Counted from the first letter of the stretch, positions 47,934 to 57,519 are shown. The stretch is DNA of 64,000 nt from CAWCKS01 sp963763485 (GCA_963763485.1 CAVXOW010000007.1:434001-498000); one strand, 5' to 3'. The notes: generated by a model from the letters alone, not told the origin. Numbers and translations are program-made.

Positions 47934-48725
47934 ATGACCCAGCCCAGACCGAAGCTCGCAGTCTGGAAGTTCGCCTCATGCGACGGTTGTCAACTGTCGC
48001 TTCTCGATCTCGAAGACGAACTTCTGCCGTTGGTGGGCCAGGTCGAGATCGCCCACTTCCTCGAAGCGACACGGGCGATCTCCGAGGGGCCCTATGATCT
48101 TTCGCTCGTCGAGGGCTCGATCACGACCGCCCGTGACGCCGAGCGCATCAAGCGTGTGCGGCAGCAATCCAAGGCGCTCGTCACTATCGGCGCCTGCGCG
48201 ACCTCGGGCGGGATTCAGGCGTTGCGCAATTTTCGCGACGTCAAGGAGTTTATCGCGGCGGTCTACGCGAGGCCCAACTATATCGACACGCTGACGACGT
48301 CGACATCGATCGCCGAGCATGTCGCCGTTGACTTCGAACTCAGAGGTTGTCCCGTCAACAAGCATCAGCTGCTCGAAGTGGTGATCGCATTCCTCTTTGG
48401 TCGGAAACCGATGATCGCCGGCCACAGCGTCTGCATGGAATGCAAGATGCGCGGCAACGTTTGCGTCACGGTCGCCTGCGGGACGCCTTGTTTGGGTCCT
48501 GTAACACAGGCCGGTTGTGGCGCGATCTGCCCCGCCTACAATCGAGGCTGCTATGGTTGTTACGGGCCGCAGGACACGCCGGCGATGACGGCCATGACGA
48601 AGGTGCTGAAAGCCCATAACATGGGAAGCAAGGATATCCGGCGGATCCTGAGAACCTTCAACGCCAACGCCACCCCGTTCCGCGAGGAGAGCCAGCGCCA
48701 TGGCGCGACGGACGATCAAGGTTGA
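47934..48725 (+). CDS. hydD: [NiFe]-hydrogenase small subunit (HydD-like)
   Basis: Intact, 263 residues. Proximal cluster motif SCDGCQLSLLDLEDELLPL near residues 15-33, VEGSITTARDAERI, VTIGACATSGGIQALRNFRD, RGCPVNKHQLLEVV, and C-terminal cysteines in CMECKMRGNVC, GPVTQAGCGAICPAYNRGC and YGCYGPQDTPAM. It carries three FeS clusters to the large subunit. No Tat signal is present, so it is cytoplasmic, as expected for group 3. The C-terminus overlaps the hydA start by 26 bp. Confidence 0.93.
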   Translation: MTQPRPKLAVWKFASCDGCQLSLLDLEDELLPLVGQVEIAHFLEATRAISEGPYDLSLVEGSITTARDAERIKRVRQQSKALVTIGACATSGGIQALRNFRDVKEFIAAVYARPNYIDTLTTSTSIAEHVAVDFELRGCPVNKHQLLEVVIAFLFGRKPMIAGHSVCMECKMRGNVCVTVACGTPCLGPVTQAGCGAICPAYNRGCYGCYGPQDTPAMTAMTKVLKAHNMGSKDIRRILRTFNANATPFREESQRHGATDDQG

Positions 48726-50016
48726 CCATCTTGCTCGCGTCGAGGGCGAGGGCGCGTTGCATGCGCACGTGCTCGACGGCAAGGTCGAGCACGTCGAACT
48801 CAATATCTTCGAACCGCCTCGGTTCTTCGAGGCGTTTCTGGGCGGGCGCGACTTCCGCGAAGCGCCCGACATCACCGCCCGGATCTGCGGAATATGCCCT
48901 GTCGCCTACCAGATGAGCGCGGTTCATGCGATGGAGGCTGCCTGCGGCGTCATCGTCAATGGCGCTCTTCGCGGCCTGCGTAGATTGCTCTATTGTGGCG
49001 AATGGATCGAGAGCCACGTTCTCCACATCTACATGCTGCATGCGCCGGACTTTCTCGGTTACGAAGGTGCGGTCGACATGGCGCGCGATCACCCGGCGCT
49101 GCTGCAGCGCGGCCTCCGGATGAAGAAGGCCGGCAACGCGATCATCACGAGGATAGGGGGTCGCGAGGTTCATCCCGTCAACGTGCGCGTCGGAGGCTTC
49201 TACCGGGCGCCGGAGCGTCGCGAACTGATGGCACTTCGCGACGAGCTCAGCTGGGGTCGCGATGCCGCGCTCGAAACGGTGCGCTGGGCGGCCAAACTGC
49301 CGTTTCCGGATTTCGAGCGCGACTACGAGTTTGTCGCGCTCCGGCATCCGGCCGAGTACCCGATGAACGACGGACGGATCGTGTCGAGCAAGGGGATCGA
49401 CCTCGACCACGCTCGTTTCGAAGATGCGTTTGAGGAGATCCAAGTCCAGCATTCGACCGCGTTGCATAGCCGTATCAAGGAGCGCGGAGCCTATCTCGTC
49501 GGTCCGCTGGCGCGCTACAGCCTGAGTTTCGACCGCCTTCCCGGGTACGTCCAGACCGCTGCGCTAGATGCGGGCCTGGGCGGCGAATGCCGAAATCCGT
49601 TCCAGAGCATCGTGGTGCGCGCGGTCGAGGTGCTGTTTGCCTTTGACGAGGCGCTGCGGCTTATCGACCTGTATGAACAGCCGGAGGAGTCCGCGGTCTC
49701 GGTCGAGCCGCGCGCGGCCTCGGGCCAATGGGCGACGGAAGCGCCACGCGGTCTCCTCTATCATCGCTATGACATTGCGGCAGACGGCGGCATCCGCCAG
49801 GCGAAGATTGTTCCGCCCACGTCGCAGAACCAGCGGAGCATCGAGGATGATCTGCGCGACTTGATTGCCGCCAATCTCGCACTCGACGACGATGCACTGC
49901 GCGGACGTTGCGAGCAGACGATCCGCAATTACGATCCCTGCATTTCCTGCGCGACCCATTTCCTCAAACTCGACATCAAGCGTGGAGGCCGCACCGCACC
50001 ATGCGACGCCTCGTGA
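48700..50016 (+). CDS. hydA: [NiFe]-hydrogenase large subunit (HydA-like, group 3b type)
   Basis: Intact, 438 residues. The L1 nickel motif is RICGICPVAYQMSAVHAMEA near residues 61-80, and the L2 motif DPCISCATHFLKLDI near 412-426; all four Ni-Fe cysteines are present. The RICGICPVAYQ form and the gene neighbours indicate group 3b (NADP-linked, bidirectional). The sequence after L2 ends KRGGRTAPCDAS and would be trimmed by the adjacent protease if processing follows the usual rule. It catalyses reversible H2 oxidation in the cytoplasm. Group assignment is by recognition and context only. Confidence 0.93.
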   Translation: MARRTIKVDHLARVEGEGALHAHVLDGKVEHVELNIFEPPRFFEAFLGGRDFREAPDITARICGICPVAYQMSAVHAMEAACGVIVNGALRGLRRLLYCGEWIESHVLHIYMLHAPDFLGYEGAVDMARDHPALLQRGLRMKKAGNAIITRIGGREVHPVNVRVGGFYRAPERRELMALRDELSWGRDAALETVRWAAKLPFPDFERDYEFVALRHPAEYPMNDGRIVSSKGIDLDHARFEDAFEEIQVQHSTALHSRIKERGAYLVGPLARYSLSFDRLPGYVQTAALDAGLGGECRNPFQSIVVRAVEVLFAFDEALRLIDLYEQPEESAVSVEPRAASGQWATEAPRGLLYHRYDIAADGGIRQAKIVPPTSQNQRSIEDDLRDLIAANLALDDDALRGRCEQTIRNYDPCISCATHFLKLDIKRGGRTAPCDAS

Positions 50017-50459
50017 TCGGCATTGGAAATCCAGACAGGGGTGACGACGGCGCCGGGCTCGCCGCCGCGCGCGCTCTCTCGGAGAAGGCGCCGGACGGTG
50101 TCTCTGTTGTCGAGTTGCGCGGCGAACCCGCGACCCTGATCGATGCCTGGACCAAAGCCGATGTCGTATTCCTCATCGACGCCTGCTCGAGCGGTGCAGA
50201 GGCGGGAGCGATCCGGCGCTTCGCGGTGCACGAACGGCCATTGCCGGAGCATTTCGGCGCCGTCTCGACCCACGGTTTCGGCGTCGCTGCAACCATCGAA
50301 CTGGCGCGCGCCATGGATGCTTTGCCAAAGTCGCTTGTTGTTTATGGGATCGAGGCCTGTTCGTTCCAGGCGGGATGGCCACTCTCGGCGCCGGTCGCGC
50401 GGGCGGTGGAGGATGTGGTGGCACGCATCCTCGCCGAACTCTTCCGTGTTGCTGCCTAG
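50001..50459 (+). CDS. Hydrogenase maturation protease (M52)
   Basis: Intact, 152 residues, overlapping the hydA end by 16 bp. Typical HyaD/HycI pattern: LVIGIGNPDRGDDGAGLAAA with the nickel-sensing acidic residues, then DVVFLIDACSSGAEAGAIRR, FGAVSTHGFGVAATIELARA and VVYGIEACSFQAGWPLS. It cuts the C-terminal extension of the large subunit once nickel is inserted. Belongs to the same operon as hydA and hypA. Confidence 0.92.
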   Translation: MRRLVIGIGNPDRGDDGAGLAAARALSEKAPDGVSVVELRGEPATLIDAWTKADVVFLIDACSSGAEAGAIRRFAVHERPLPEHFGAVSTHGFGVAATIELARAMDALPKSLVVYGIEACSFQAGWPLSAPVARAVEDVVARILAELFRVAA

Positions 50460-50468
50460 GGGCAAGGG

Positions 50469-50732
50469 ATGCACGAAGCCTCGATCATGAAGGACCTGAT
50501 GGACAAGGTCGTCAGTGTCGCCGCGAAGGAAGGAGTGGCGCGTGTTACGAGCGTAACGGTCTGGCTTGGCGCACTTTCTCACATGTCCCCGGAGCATTTC
50601 GGCGAACATTTCAAAGAGTCCTCAAAGGGCTCGCTCGCCGAAGGCGCGCTTGTCGTTGTCGAACAATCCGATGACATCCATCACCCTGACGCGCAGACCG
50701 TCATGCTCAGGAGCATCGAGGCAGAGGACTGA
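50469..50732 (+). CDS. hypA: HypA-like nickel metallochaperone, lacking the zinc domain
   Basis: Intact but only 87 residues; usual HypA is about 113-120. It has the N-terminal MHE with the nickel-binding histidine, TSVTVWLGALSHMSPEHFGE and SSKGSLAEGALVVVE. The zinc ribbon (two CxxC pairs) that follows in normal HypA is absent; the protein ends DAQTVMLRSIEAED and contains no cysteine. The stop abuts hypF directly (next ATG at 50733), so it is not truncated by an obvious frameshift. It may be a specialised short HypA for this hydrogenase. Confidence 0.8.
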   Translation: MHEASIMKDLMDKVVSVAAKEGVARVTSVTVWLGALSHMSPEHFGEHFKESSKGSLAEGALVVVEQSDDIHHPDAQTVMLRSIEAED

Positions 50733-53046
50733 ATGCCCGAGCGCGCGCTAAGTTCGTCTGCTGAAAGCAAGCGTCTGCGCTTCACAATTCGTGGCGCTGT
50801 CCAGGGAGTAGGCTTCCGTCCCTTCGTGTATCGGACGGCGAAACGTTACCGGCTCACCGGACATGTCGCGAACACGGGCGATGGAGTTATCGTCGAAACC
50901 GAGGGTTCGCCCGGCGCGCTCGAGGCTTTCGCACGAGCCCTCGAAGAAGAAGCACCGCCGCGGGCAAGTGTCAGGTCGATCGTGCGGCAAGTCCTCGGCC
51001 GGCGGGGCGACAGCGACTTCGTCATTCGAGAGAGTATTGCGACTTCGGAACATAGTGCGGTCGTTTTGCCCGATCTTGCAACATGCGACGCCTGCCTTGA
51101 AGAAATCTTCGATCCAGCGAACCGCCGTTATCTCTATCCATTCACGAACTGCACGGATTGCGGTCCGCGCTACTCAATCCTGCTCGATCTTCCCTATGAT
51201 CGGGCGCGGACCACGATGTCTAGATTTTCCATGTGCGAGGACTGCGCGAGAGAATATGGCGATCCGGAGGACCGTCGTTTTCACGCCGAACCCGTCGCCT
51301 GTCCCGCCTGCGGTCCGCAGATTGCGCTGTGGGACAGGCAGGGCCGCGCGATTGCCCTGCATGACGAGGCCATCGACCGGGCGGCTGCGCTCTTGCGTGC
51401 AGGTAGCGTCGTCGCCGTGAAGGGGCTTGGCGGATTTCATCTCTTTGCCGATGCGCGAAACGTTGATGCCGTCCAAAACTTGCGCGAACGCAAGAGTTGA
51501 CCAGCCAAACCCTTCGCCCTCATGGTGCCTTCGCTCCACATGGCGCGGCAGCTCTGCACAATAAATGCGGAGGAGGAGGCCTTGCTCGCGTCGACCGCCG
51601 CCCCGATCGTTCTCATGCGCAAGCGCTTGCCCACAGCAATTGCCGAGGGGGTTGCGCCGCATCAACGCGATCTCGGTGTGATGCTGCCTTACACACCTAT
51701 CCATCACATGCTGATGCGCAGATCGGGCTTCGCCGTCGTCGCGACCAGCGGAAACCTGAGCGGAGAGCCCATTGTGACGGAGGAGAACAGCGCGCTGGGC
51801 TACCTCGGTCATATCGCGGATGCGTTTCTGGTTCATGACCGTGTGATTGCCCACCCCACTGAAGATTCTGTCGTGCGCATAGTTCTCGGGGCGCCACAGA
51901 TCATCCGACGCGGCCGCGGCTATGCACCCCTGTCGTTAGCTCTCGATCCGTCAATCGCCGGGAAGGGTCTGTCGGTCCTTGCATTGGGCGGTCATCTCAA
52001 GACGGCCGCGACGGTTCTGCACGGCGCTGAGGCTACGGTCGGCCCCCATGTCGGCGATCTCGGCACGCTCGAGGCCGAACGCGTGTTTGTCGAGACTCTT
52101 GACCGTCTGGAGAGGTTGCGCGGCAGCCGAGCGGATATTGTCGCCTGCGACCTGCATCCGGACTACGCGACCTCCCGCATTGCCGAGCGCCTGGGACGGC
52201 CGGTCGTGCGCGTACAGCATCACCTTGCGCATGTCGCCGCGGTGATGGCGGAACACGAGCTCGATGGCCCCGTTCTCGGTATCGCCTGGGACGGGACCGG
52301 CTATGGACCCGACGGCTCGATCTGGGGCGGAGAGTTTCTCAGCGTTGAAAGGGGGGCGTGGAACCGCGTCGCGCATGTCCGTCCCTTCCGTCTCCCCGGC
52401 TCGGAAGCCGCAATCCGCGAGCCGCGCAGGTCGGGCATCGGCGTCCTCTACGAGGCATTCGGGCCGGACATTTTCACGCGCGTCGATCTTCCGCCCGTCG
52501 CCGCCTTCACCTCGGCCGAGCGCGAGGTCCTCCACGGGATGCTCGAGCGTGGCGTCCACTCGCCTTGGACGACAAGCGCGGGACGTCTTTTCGACGCCTT
52601 CGGCGCCATTCTCGGCTTCACGCCTGTTGCGACTTACGAAGGCGAGGCGGCAACGCGAACTCGAGGCGCTTGCGGACGGCGCATCATCCGAGACCTATCC
52701 CTTCGAAATCACGGCGCCGCGCGGCAATGCGGCCATCATCGATTGGATACCGATGCTCAGTGCCGTGCTGCGGGACCGCGCAGCGAATGTTGAGACGGGC
52801 GAAATAGCTCGACGTATTCATGCAAGCTTCGCGGCTATGATGGCCGCGATCGTAGAGATACGTGGATGCGGAACCGTCGTTCTTACTGGCGGTTGCTTTC
52901 AGAGCCGTTTGTTGACGGAGCTTTCCGTCCAGCTGATCGAGGCGGCGGGCGCCAAGGTCTTTCTTGCGAGGGCCGTGCCGCCGAACGATGGGGGGCTATC
53001 GCTCGGTCAGGCTCTATGGACGCGCTGGACTGCGCGCAGGGAGTGA
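50733..53046 (+). pseudogene. hypF: HypF carbamoyltransferase, in-frame TGA and a later frameshift
   Basis: Acylphosphatase domain FTIRGAVQGVGFRPFVYRTA near residues 12-31; zinc fingers CDACLEEIF, NCTDCGPRYSILLDLPYDRA, CEDCARE, CPACGPQ up to about residue 205; then the YrdC domain. At codon 256 an in-frame TGA (51498-51500) lies between LRERKS and PAKPFALMVP, exactly where homologues continue, usually with Arg, so CGA to TGA is a likely change. The same frame then runs on through the Kae1-like domain (QHHLAHVAAVMAEHELDGPV). Near 52655 a one-base shift joins YEGEAA to RELEALADG and the end at 53046. HypF makes the CN ligand precursor for HypE. If real, both breaks would block maturation. Confidence 0.85.
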
Positions 53047-53051
53047 ACCTC

Positions 53052-53294
53052 ATGTGTCTCGCGATTCCCGGGTGCATCCTTTCGACAGCAGGCGAAGCCC
53101 TCTCGCGGGTGGCGCGTGTTGACTTCGGTGGTGTCGTCCGCGAGATCAATCTGGGCTTTACACCGGAAGCTAGCGTTGGCGACTACGTGCTCGTCCATGT
53201 CGGCATCGCGATCGCAACGATCGATGAGGACGAAGCCGCGCGGATCCTGGCCGCACTCGACGCGTTGGGCGAGGTGGCCGGAGGCGTGCCGTGA
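53052..53294 (+). CDS. hypC: HypC/HupF-family maturation chaperone
   Basis: Intact, 80 residues, starting MCLAIPGCILSTAGEALSRV; the N-terminal Cys2 is the essential Fe-ligand-transfer residue. Typical segments VDFGGVVREINLGFTPEASV and GDYVLVHVGIAIATIDEDEA follow. It works with HypD to deliver Fe(CN)2CO to the large subunit. It is 5 bp after hypF and overlaps hypD by 4 bp. Confidence 0.93.
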   Translation: MCLAIPGCILSTAGEALSRVARVDFGGVVREINLGFTPEASVGDYVLVHVGIAIATIDEDEAARILAALDALGEVAGGVP

Positions 53295-54394
53295 AATATC
53301 TGGACGAATACCGGGACGCCGGGATTGTCGGGCGGCTTGCCGAGGCAATTGCCGCTGCAACGACACGGCCCTGGACCATCATGGAAATCTGTGGCGGCCA
53401 GACGCATGCAATCATGCGCTTTGGGCTCCACCAGATCCTTCCGAACGACATTACGCTTGTTCATGGACCCGGCTGTCCCGTCTGTGTGACGCCGGAAGCT
53501 TATATCGACAAGGCCCTCGACATCGCGGCGACGCCCGGCGTCATTTTCTGCTCATTCGGCGACATGCTGCGCGTCCCCGGCGCCCAGGGTGACCTGTCGG
53601 GCGTCAAGGCTCGCGGCGGCGACGTACGCATCGTCTACTCGCCGCTTGATGCAGTCGAACTCGCGCGGAACAATCCGCATCGTGAAGTTGTTTTCTTTGC
53701 CGTCGGTTTCGAAACCACCGCGCCAGCCAATGCCATGGCTGCCCACAGGGCCAAGAGCGACGGGCTGACTAATTTTTCCCTGCTCGTCTCGCAGGTGCTG
53801 GTGCCGCCCGCAATGGAGGCGCTTCTTTCTGCATCCGAGACGCGCGTACAGGGTTTTCTTGCGGCGGGCCATGTCTGCACCGTGATGGGAACGGAGGCCT
53901 ACGGACCCATCGCCGCGCGTTACCGCGTGCCCATCGTCGTCACCGGTTTCGAACCGGTCGATATTCTCTCCGGTGTTCTTGCCTGCGTGTGTGCGCTCGA
54001 GGATGGTCGATACGAAGCTCTCAACGAGTATGCGCGCGTGGTGCGCCAAAACGGCAACACGGCTGCGCGGGCGCTGATCGATGAGGTGTTCACCATCGCG
54101 GACCGCGAATGGCGCGGCCTTGGCGTCCTTCCCGGAAGCGGCCTCGCGCTGCGCCGGGCCTATGCAGATATCGATGCGGAGAATCGTTTCGGCCCGGTTG
54201 GAGATAGCCGTCAGACTCCGTCGCAATGTATCAGCGGTGATATTCTGCGCGGTGTCCGCTCGCCGCTGCAGTGCCCAGCCTTCGGGAGTGCTTGCACGCC
54301 GGACCATCCGCTCGGCATCACCATGGTTTCATCGGAGGGGGCCTGCGCGGCCTATTACCGATATCGCGGCGCAGCCCGCCTGGCTGGAGATTGA
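53291..54394 (+). CDS. hypD: HypD hydrogenase maturation protein
   Basis: Intact, 367 residues from GTG 53291. Motifs: MEICGGQTHAIMRFGL near residues 33-48, HGPGCPVCVTPEAYID near 58-73, FFAVGFETTAPANAM near 135-149, GFLAAGHVCTVMGTEAYGPI, and a C-terminal cysteine set in LQCPAFGSACTPDHPLG and MVSSEGACAAYYRY for the 4Fe-4S cluster. Forms the scaffold for Fe(CN)2CO assembly with HypC and HypE. It is followed by hypE after 6 bp. Confidence 0.93.
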   Translation: MKYLDEYRDAGIVGRLAEAIAAATTRPWTIMEICGGQTHAIMRFGLHQILPNDITLVHGPGCPVCVTPEAYIDKALDIAATPGVIFCSFGDMLRVPGAQGDLSGVKARGGDVRIVYSPLDAVELARNNPHREVVFFAVGFETTAPANAMAAHRAKSDGLTNFSLLVSQVLVPPAMEALLSASETRVQGFLAAGHVCTVMGTEAYGPIAARYRVPIVVTGFEPVDILSGVLACVCALEDGRYEALNEYARVVRQNGNTAARALIDEVFTIADREWRGLGVLPGSGLALRRAYADIDAENRFGPVGDSRQTPSQCISGDILRGVRSPLQCPAFGSACTPDHPLGITMVSSEGACAAYYRYRGAARLAGD

Positions 54395-54400
54395 TGCGCG

Positions 54401-55450
54401 ATGAACGAAACTCAAGGTATCAGTTGCCCGGTACCGGTGACCAAGACGGAAGTCATCGAACTTGCACATGGTGGCGGCGGGCGGCTCATGAATGCGCTGA
54501 TCCAGACGGTGATCCGCCCCGCGTTCGACAATCCGCTGCTGCGGGAGTGTCACGATGGTGCAGTTTTCGATCTGGGCGACGCCCGCATTGCCTTCACCAC
54601 GGACTCCTATGTGGTGAAGCCATTATTCTTCCCGGGCGGCGACATCGGGAGCCTTGCCGTCAATGGAACCGTCAACGATCTCGCGATGTGCGGCGCGCAA
54701 CCGCTTTATCTGAGCGCGGCCTTCATCATTGAAGAAGGGTTTCCGGTTGCCGACCTGCGCCGCGTCGTTCACTCCATGCAGGAGGCAGCCAGTCGCGTGG
54801 GCGTGACCTTCGTTACCGGGGACACCAAGGTCGTCGATCGAGGCAAGGGCGATGGGCTGTTCGTCAATACGACCGGCATCGGTGCGGTCCGTGCGAAGGA
54901 GCCGGTTCGTCCCGGCGCGATCGCGCCGGGCGATGCCGTGATCCTCAGCGGTGATCTTGGCCGTCACGGCATTGCCATCATGGCGGCCCGCGAAGGGTTG
55001 TCCTTCGAGACGACAATCACGAGCGATTGCGCACCGCTCTGGACAGCCGTTGGTCGCCTTATCGAGGCCGATATCGAAATTCATTGCCTCCGGGACCTTA
55101 CCCGCGGCGGCCTCGCCTCGGCGCTGATTGAGATTGCCGAAGCGGCGGGTTGCGCAATCTTGCTCGACGAGACCGCAATTCCCGTTTTGCCCGAAGTGCG
55201 GGCCGCCTGCGATCTGTTGGGAATTGATCCACTTTATGTGGCAAACGAAGGACGCTTCGTCGCCTTCGTGCCGGGGGCGCAGGTATCGCGGACGCTCAAG
55301 CTGCTCTCCAGCGATGGCATCGGTGCAGGCGCCGTTGCAATCGGACGGGTCGGCGCGGGCGAGGCGGGCACCGTCAGCATTCGAGGACCTTATGGCGTGA
55401 CGCGGAGGCTCATCATGTTGAGCGGAGAACAGCTGCCGCGCATTTGCTAA
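54401..55450 (+). CDS. hypE: HypE carbamoyl-dehydratase
   Basis: Intact, 349 residues. VIELAHGGGGRLMNALIQTV near the start, the ATP-binding region DLGDARIAFTTDSYVVKPLF and GNTVNDLAMCGAQP-like VNGTVNDLAMCGAQPLYLSA, VTGDTKVVDRGKGDGLFVNT, LRDLTRGGLASALIEIAEAA, and the C-terminal PRIC, whose last cysteine carries the thiocarboxamide made by HypF. All key parts are present. It ends the hyp operon. It depends on HypF, whose gene here is broken. Confidence 0.93.
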   Translation: MNETQGISCPVPVTKTEVIELAHGGGGRLMNALIQTVIRPAFDNPLLRECHDGAVFDLGDARIAFTTDSYVVKPLFFPGGDIGSLAVNGTVNDLAMCGAQPLYLSAAFIIEEGFPVADLRRVVHSMQEAASRVGVTFVTGDTKVVDRGKGDGLFVNTTGIGAVRAKEPVRPGAIAPGDAVILSGDLGRHGIAIMAAREGLSFETTITSDCAPLWTAVGRLIEADIEIHCLRDLTRGGLASALIEIAEAAGCAILLDETAIPVLPEVRAACDLLGIDPLYVANEGRFVAFVPGAQVSRTLKLLSSDGIGAGAVAIGRVGAGEAGTVSIRGPYGVTRRLIMLSGEQLPRIC

Positions 55451-55655
55451 CTTGTATCCTGCTCGGACGCGAGCCCAACCAAGTAGGGCGCCCATTGAGC
55501 GCACTCACTTGTGCGGTTGCTCCCTGTCACGAAGCGGAAACGGATTAACGGCGCGAAACAGGCATGCGGCGCTCGTTGTCTTGATATCGGATTGTAGCTG
55601 AGGGCCTAAGGGCATGCTTCAATAACAAGGCATTGGGTTCACGTCGAGAATTTCC
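55451..55655. other. Spacer after hypE
   Basis: No gene or strong hairpin recognised. The segment leads into the FixK/FNR-type box at 55656-55669 that belongs to the following gene. Confidence 0.4.
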
Positions 55656-55669
55656 TTGAGTTGAATCAA
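55656..55669. promoter_or_regulatory. FixK/FNR-type box upstream of the PAS-like gene
   Basis: TTGAGTTGAATCAA matches TTGAT-N4-ATCAA at 9 of 10 fixed positions, centred about 153 bp before ATG 55816. The downstream gene is a PAS-type protein, so an oxygen-responsive promoter is plausible. Confidence 0.6.
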
Positions 55670-55815
55670 CTCGCTGGCCCGATTTTGCACTATGCAATCA
55701 AACGTCAGCGATACGCTATGTGTTCATCGAATTTCTGGACGCGGAAGGGAAACAGCGAGACAACTCCTTTAGTAGAAGTTTTGTCCCGCACGCGGCCATT
55801 GACCCGGGAGACGCC

Positions 55816-56291
55816 ATGAAGCGCCCAGCTCGTCCCTACTCGGTCCCCAAGAAAATCGAGCCGAGACTTAAGCGTGTTCTGGAGTATTGGGTGGGCTTGA
55901 AGAGAGCGGGGAACGATATCCCGTTCTGGGACGACGTAAAGACATCGTCACTGCCAGGTCTGGCGGATAGTTTGATGTTGATCGACGTATTCGCGGCACC
56001 AGGGCGTTTTCGTTTGAGTACCGTCGGGCACCAGTTGACCGACGCATACGGCGAGGCCGTTGCTGGCAAGTTCATTGACGAAATGGAAGTAGAATATCCC
56101 TTCGAAATTTGCTCTCTCAGTGCAGTGCGACCGTCGAAGGCTGCGCGCCTACCTATTATTATTATCTGAGCAAAACGGAAAAATCGCACATCTCAAAATC
56201 CTTTTCCCGTCTGCTTTTTCCGCTGTGGGGCAATGGTTATGTCTCGATGCTACTCGGAGCCGAGGTGCTTCATCAGAATTTGATGTCCTGA
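55816..56291 (+). pseudogene. PAS-like single-domain protein, frameshifted near the C-terminus
   Basis: Starts MKRPARPYSVPKKIEPRLKR at 55816. The body RVLEYWVGLKRAGNDIPFWD, LPGLADSLMLIDVFAAPGRF and RLSTVGHQLTDAYGEAVAGK resembles the PAS_5-type domain found in alphaproteobacteria (WRELxxGRxxPxxxDxxP ... LxLIDVxPPRFR). Near 56125 the frame changes and LSQCSATVEGCAPTYYYYLS leads to LLFPLWGNGYVSMLLGAEVL and the stop at 56291. Corrected length is about 158 residues. One indel only. Its ligand is unknown. It has its own FixK/FNR-type box. Confidence 0.65.
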
Positions 56292-56564
56292 AATTTTCGG
56301 TCGCTGTCCGCTGCGTTATGTAAACTTTGCTCAAGATGAGCGTGATGTGATGCTCCAGTCGAGTGAGTGCGTAGTGGCAGCGCTCCGGCTGCTTCCTTTG
56401 TAGAGAGAGGGCGCATTTGGATATTGTCGGCGCAACTCTCGGTATCGAATACGACATACCGAAGCACTCGGATCGTGTGCCTTAGCTGTCAGACGGGATT
56501 GAAACTCCACAGAGTTCGGCCGACTTGCTCCCGAAGCTGTTGCGGATCAGAGGCAAAGACGCTT
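56292..56564. other. Spacer before the second pfkB
   Basis: About 270 bp with no gene on either strand that can be supported and no FixK/FNR-type palindrome. It presumably holds the pfkB2 promoter. Confidence 0.35.
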
Positions 56565-57503
56565 ATGACAGATATCGCTACGCTCACCATCAACCCGTCT
56601 ATCGACATTTCAACCTCGATCGACCGGGTGGCGCCGGTCCGCAAGCTTCGATGCTCGGCTGCGCAACGCTAGCCCGGCGGAGGTGGTGTTAACGTGGCTC
56701 GCGTCGTGACGAGGCTCGGCGCCGATGTCAAAGCGCTTTACCCATCGGGAGGAGTTACCGGGCAATTGCTGCGACGGCTCATGGACTACGAGGGAATCTC
56801 AAGCTTGGCTGTCCCTGTGTCGGAGGAGATCCGTGAAGATTTTACCGTATTCGAGGAGGTAACTGGCGATCAATACCGCTTCGTTCTTCCGGGGCCGCGA
56901 CTGAGCGAACACGAGTGGCGGGGGTGTCTCGATGCGCTAGCTTCCCTCAAGGGCCAACTGGGCTTTGTCGTTGCCAGCGGGAGTCTCCCGCCGGGCGTCC
57001 CGGTGAATTTCTACAAGCAGGCTGCGCGCATTGCCAAAGATCAGGGCGCAAGGGTGCTGCTCGATACTTCTGGACTACCTTTAGAGGTTGCCTTGGAGGA
57101 AGGCGTGTACCTATTCAAGCCGAATCTGCGCGAATTGACCGACCTTGTCGGCGTTGGACTGGAGAATCTAGATGCGCGGGTGGATGCCTGCCGCCGTCTG
57201 GTGCGAATGGCACGGGCTCAGGTCGTCGCCCTTACGCTCGGAGACCAGGGTGCGCTCTTGGTTACGCACGACCAGGCTTGGTGCGCGCAGCCGTTGCGCG
57301 TCAAACCGATAAGTGCGGTAGGCGCTGGCGATAGCTTTTTAGGCGCCATGGTGTGGAGCCTTGTCTCTGGCCACAGCATAGAGAACGCCTTCCGATATGG
57401 CGTGGCGGCGGGTTCGGCTGCCCTACTCGCACCGGGGACTGAGCTTTGCCGCCGAGAAGACGTTCTGCGCCTCTATCCTCAGGTGACAATACAAACCGTT
57501 TGA
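56565..57503 (+). pseudogene. PfkB-family sugar kinase, copy 2, with in-frame TAG
   Basis: Starts MTDIATLTINPSIDISTSID at 56565 and is 312 codons, the same length as copy 1. After KLRCSAAQR a TAG at 56670-56672 stands exactly where copy 1 has aspartate in RRDPGGGGINVARV; the same frame then continues PGGGGVNVARVVTRLGADVK, RFVLPGPRLSEHEWRGCL, FVVASGSLPPGVPVNFYKQA, FKPNLRELTDLVG, and GAGDSFLGAMVWSLVSGHSI. No other break is visible. As read, the product stops after 35 residues; a restart at an internal codon would lack the N-terminal substrate strand. It could be a recent nonsense mutation. Confidence 0.85.
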
Positions 57504-57519
57504 GTGGCACTCGAATGTA

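Noticed and set aside
51498..51500. TGA in hypF considered as selenocysteine
   Set aside because: The position is normally Arg or similar in a non-catalytic linker, no SECIS-like hairpin was noticed, and a second break follows downstream.
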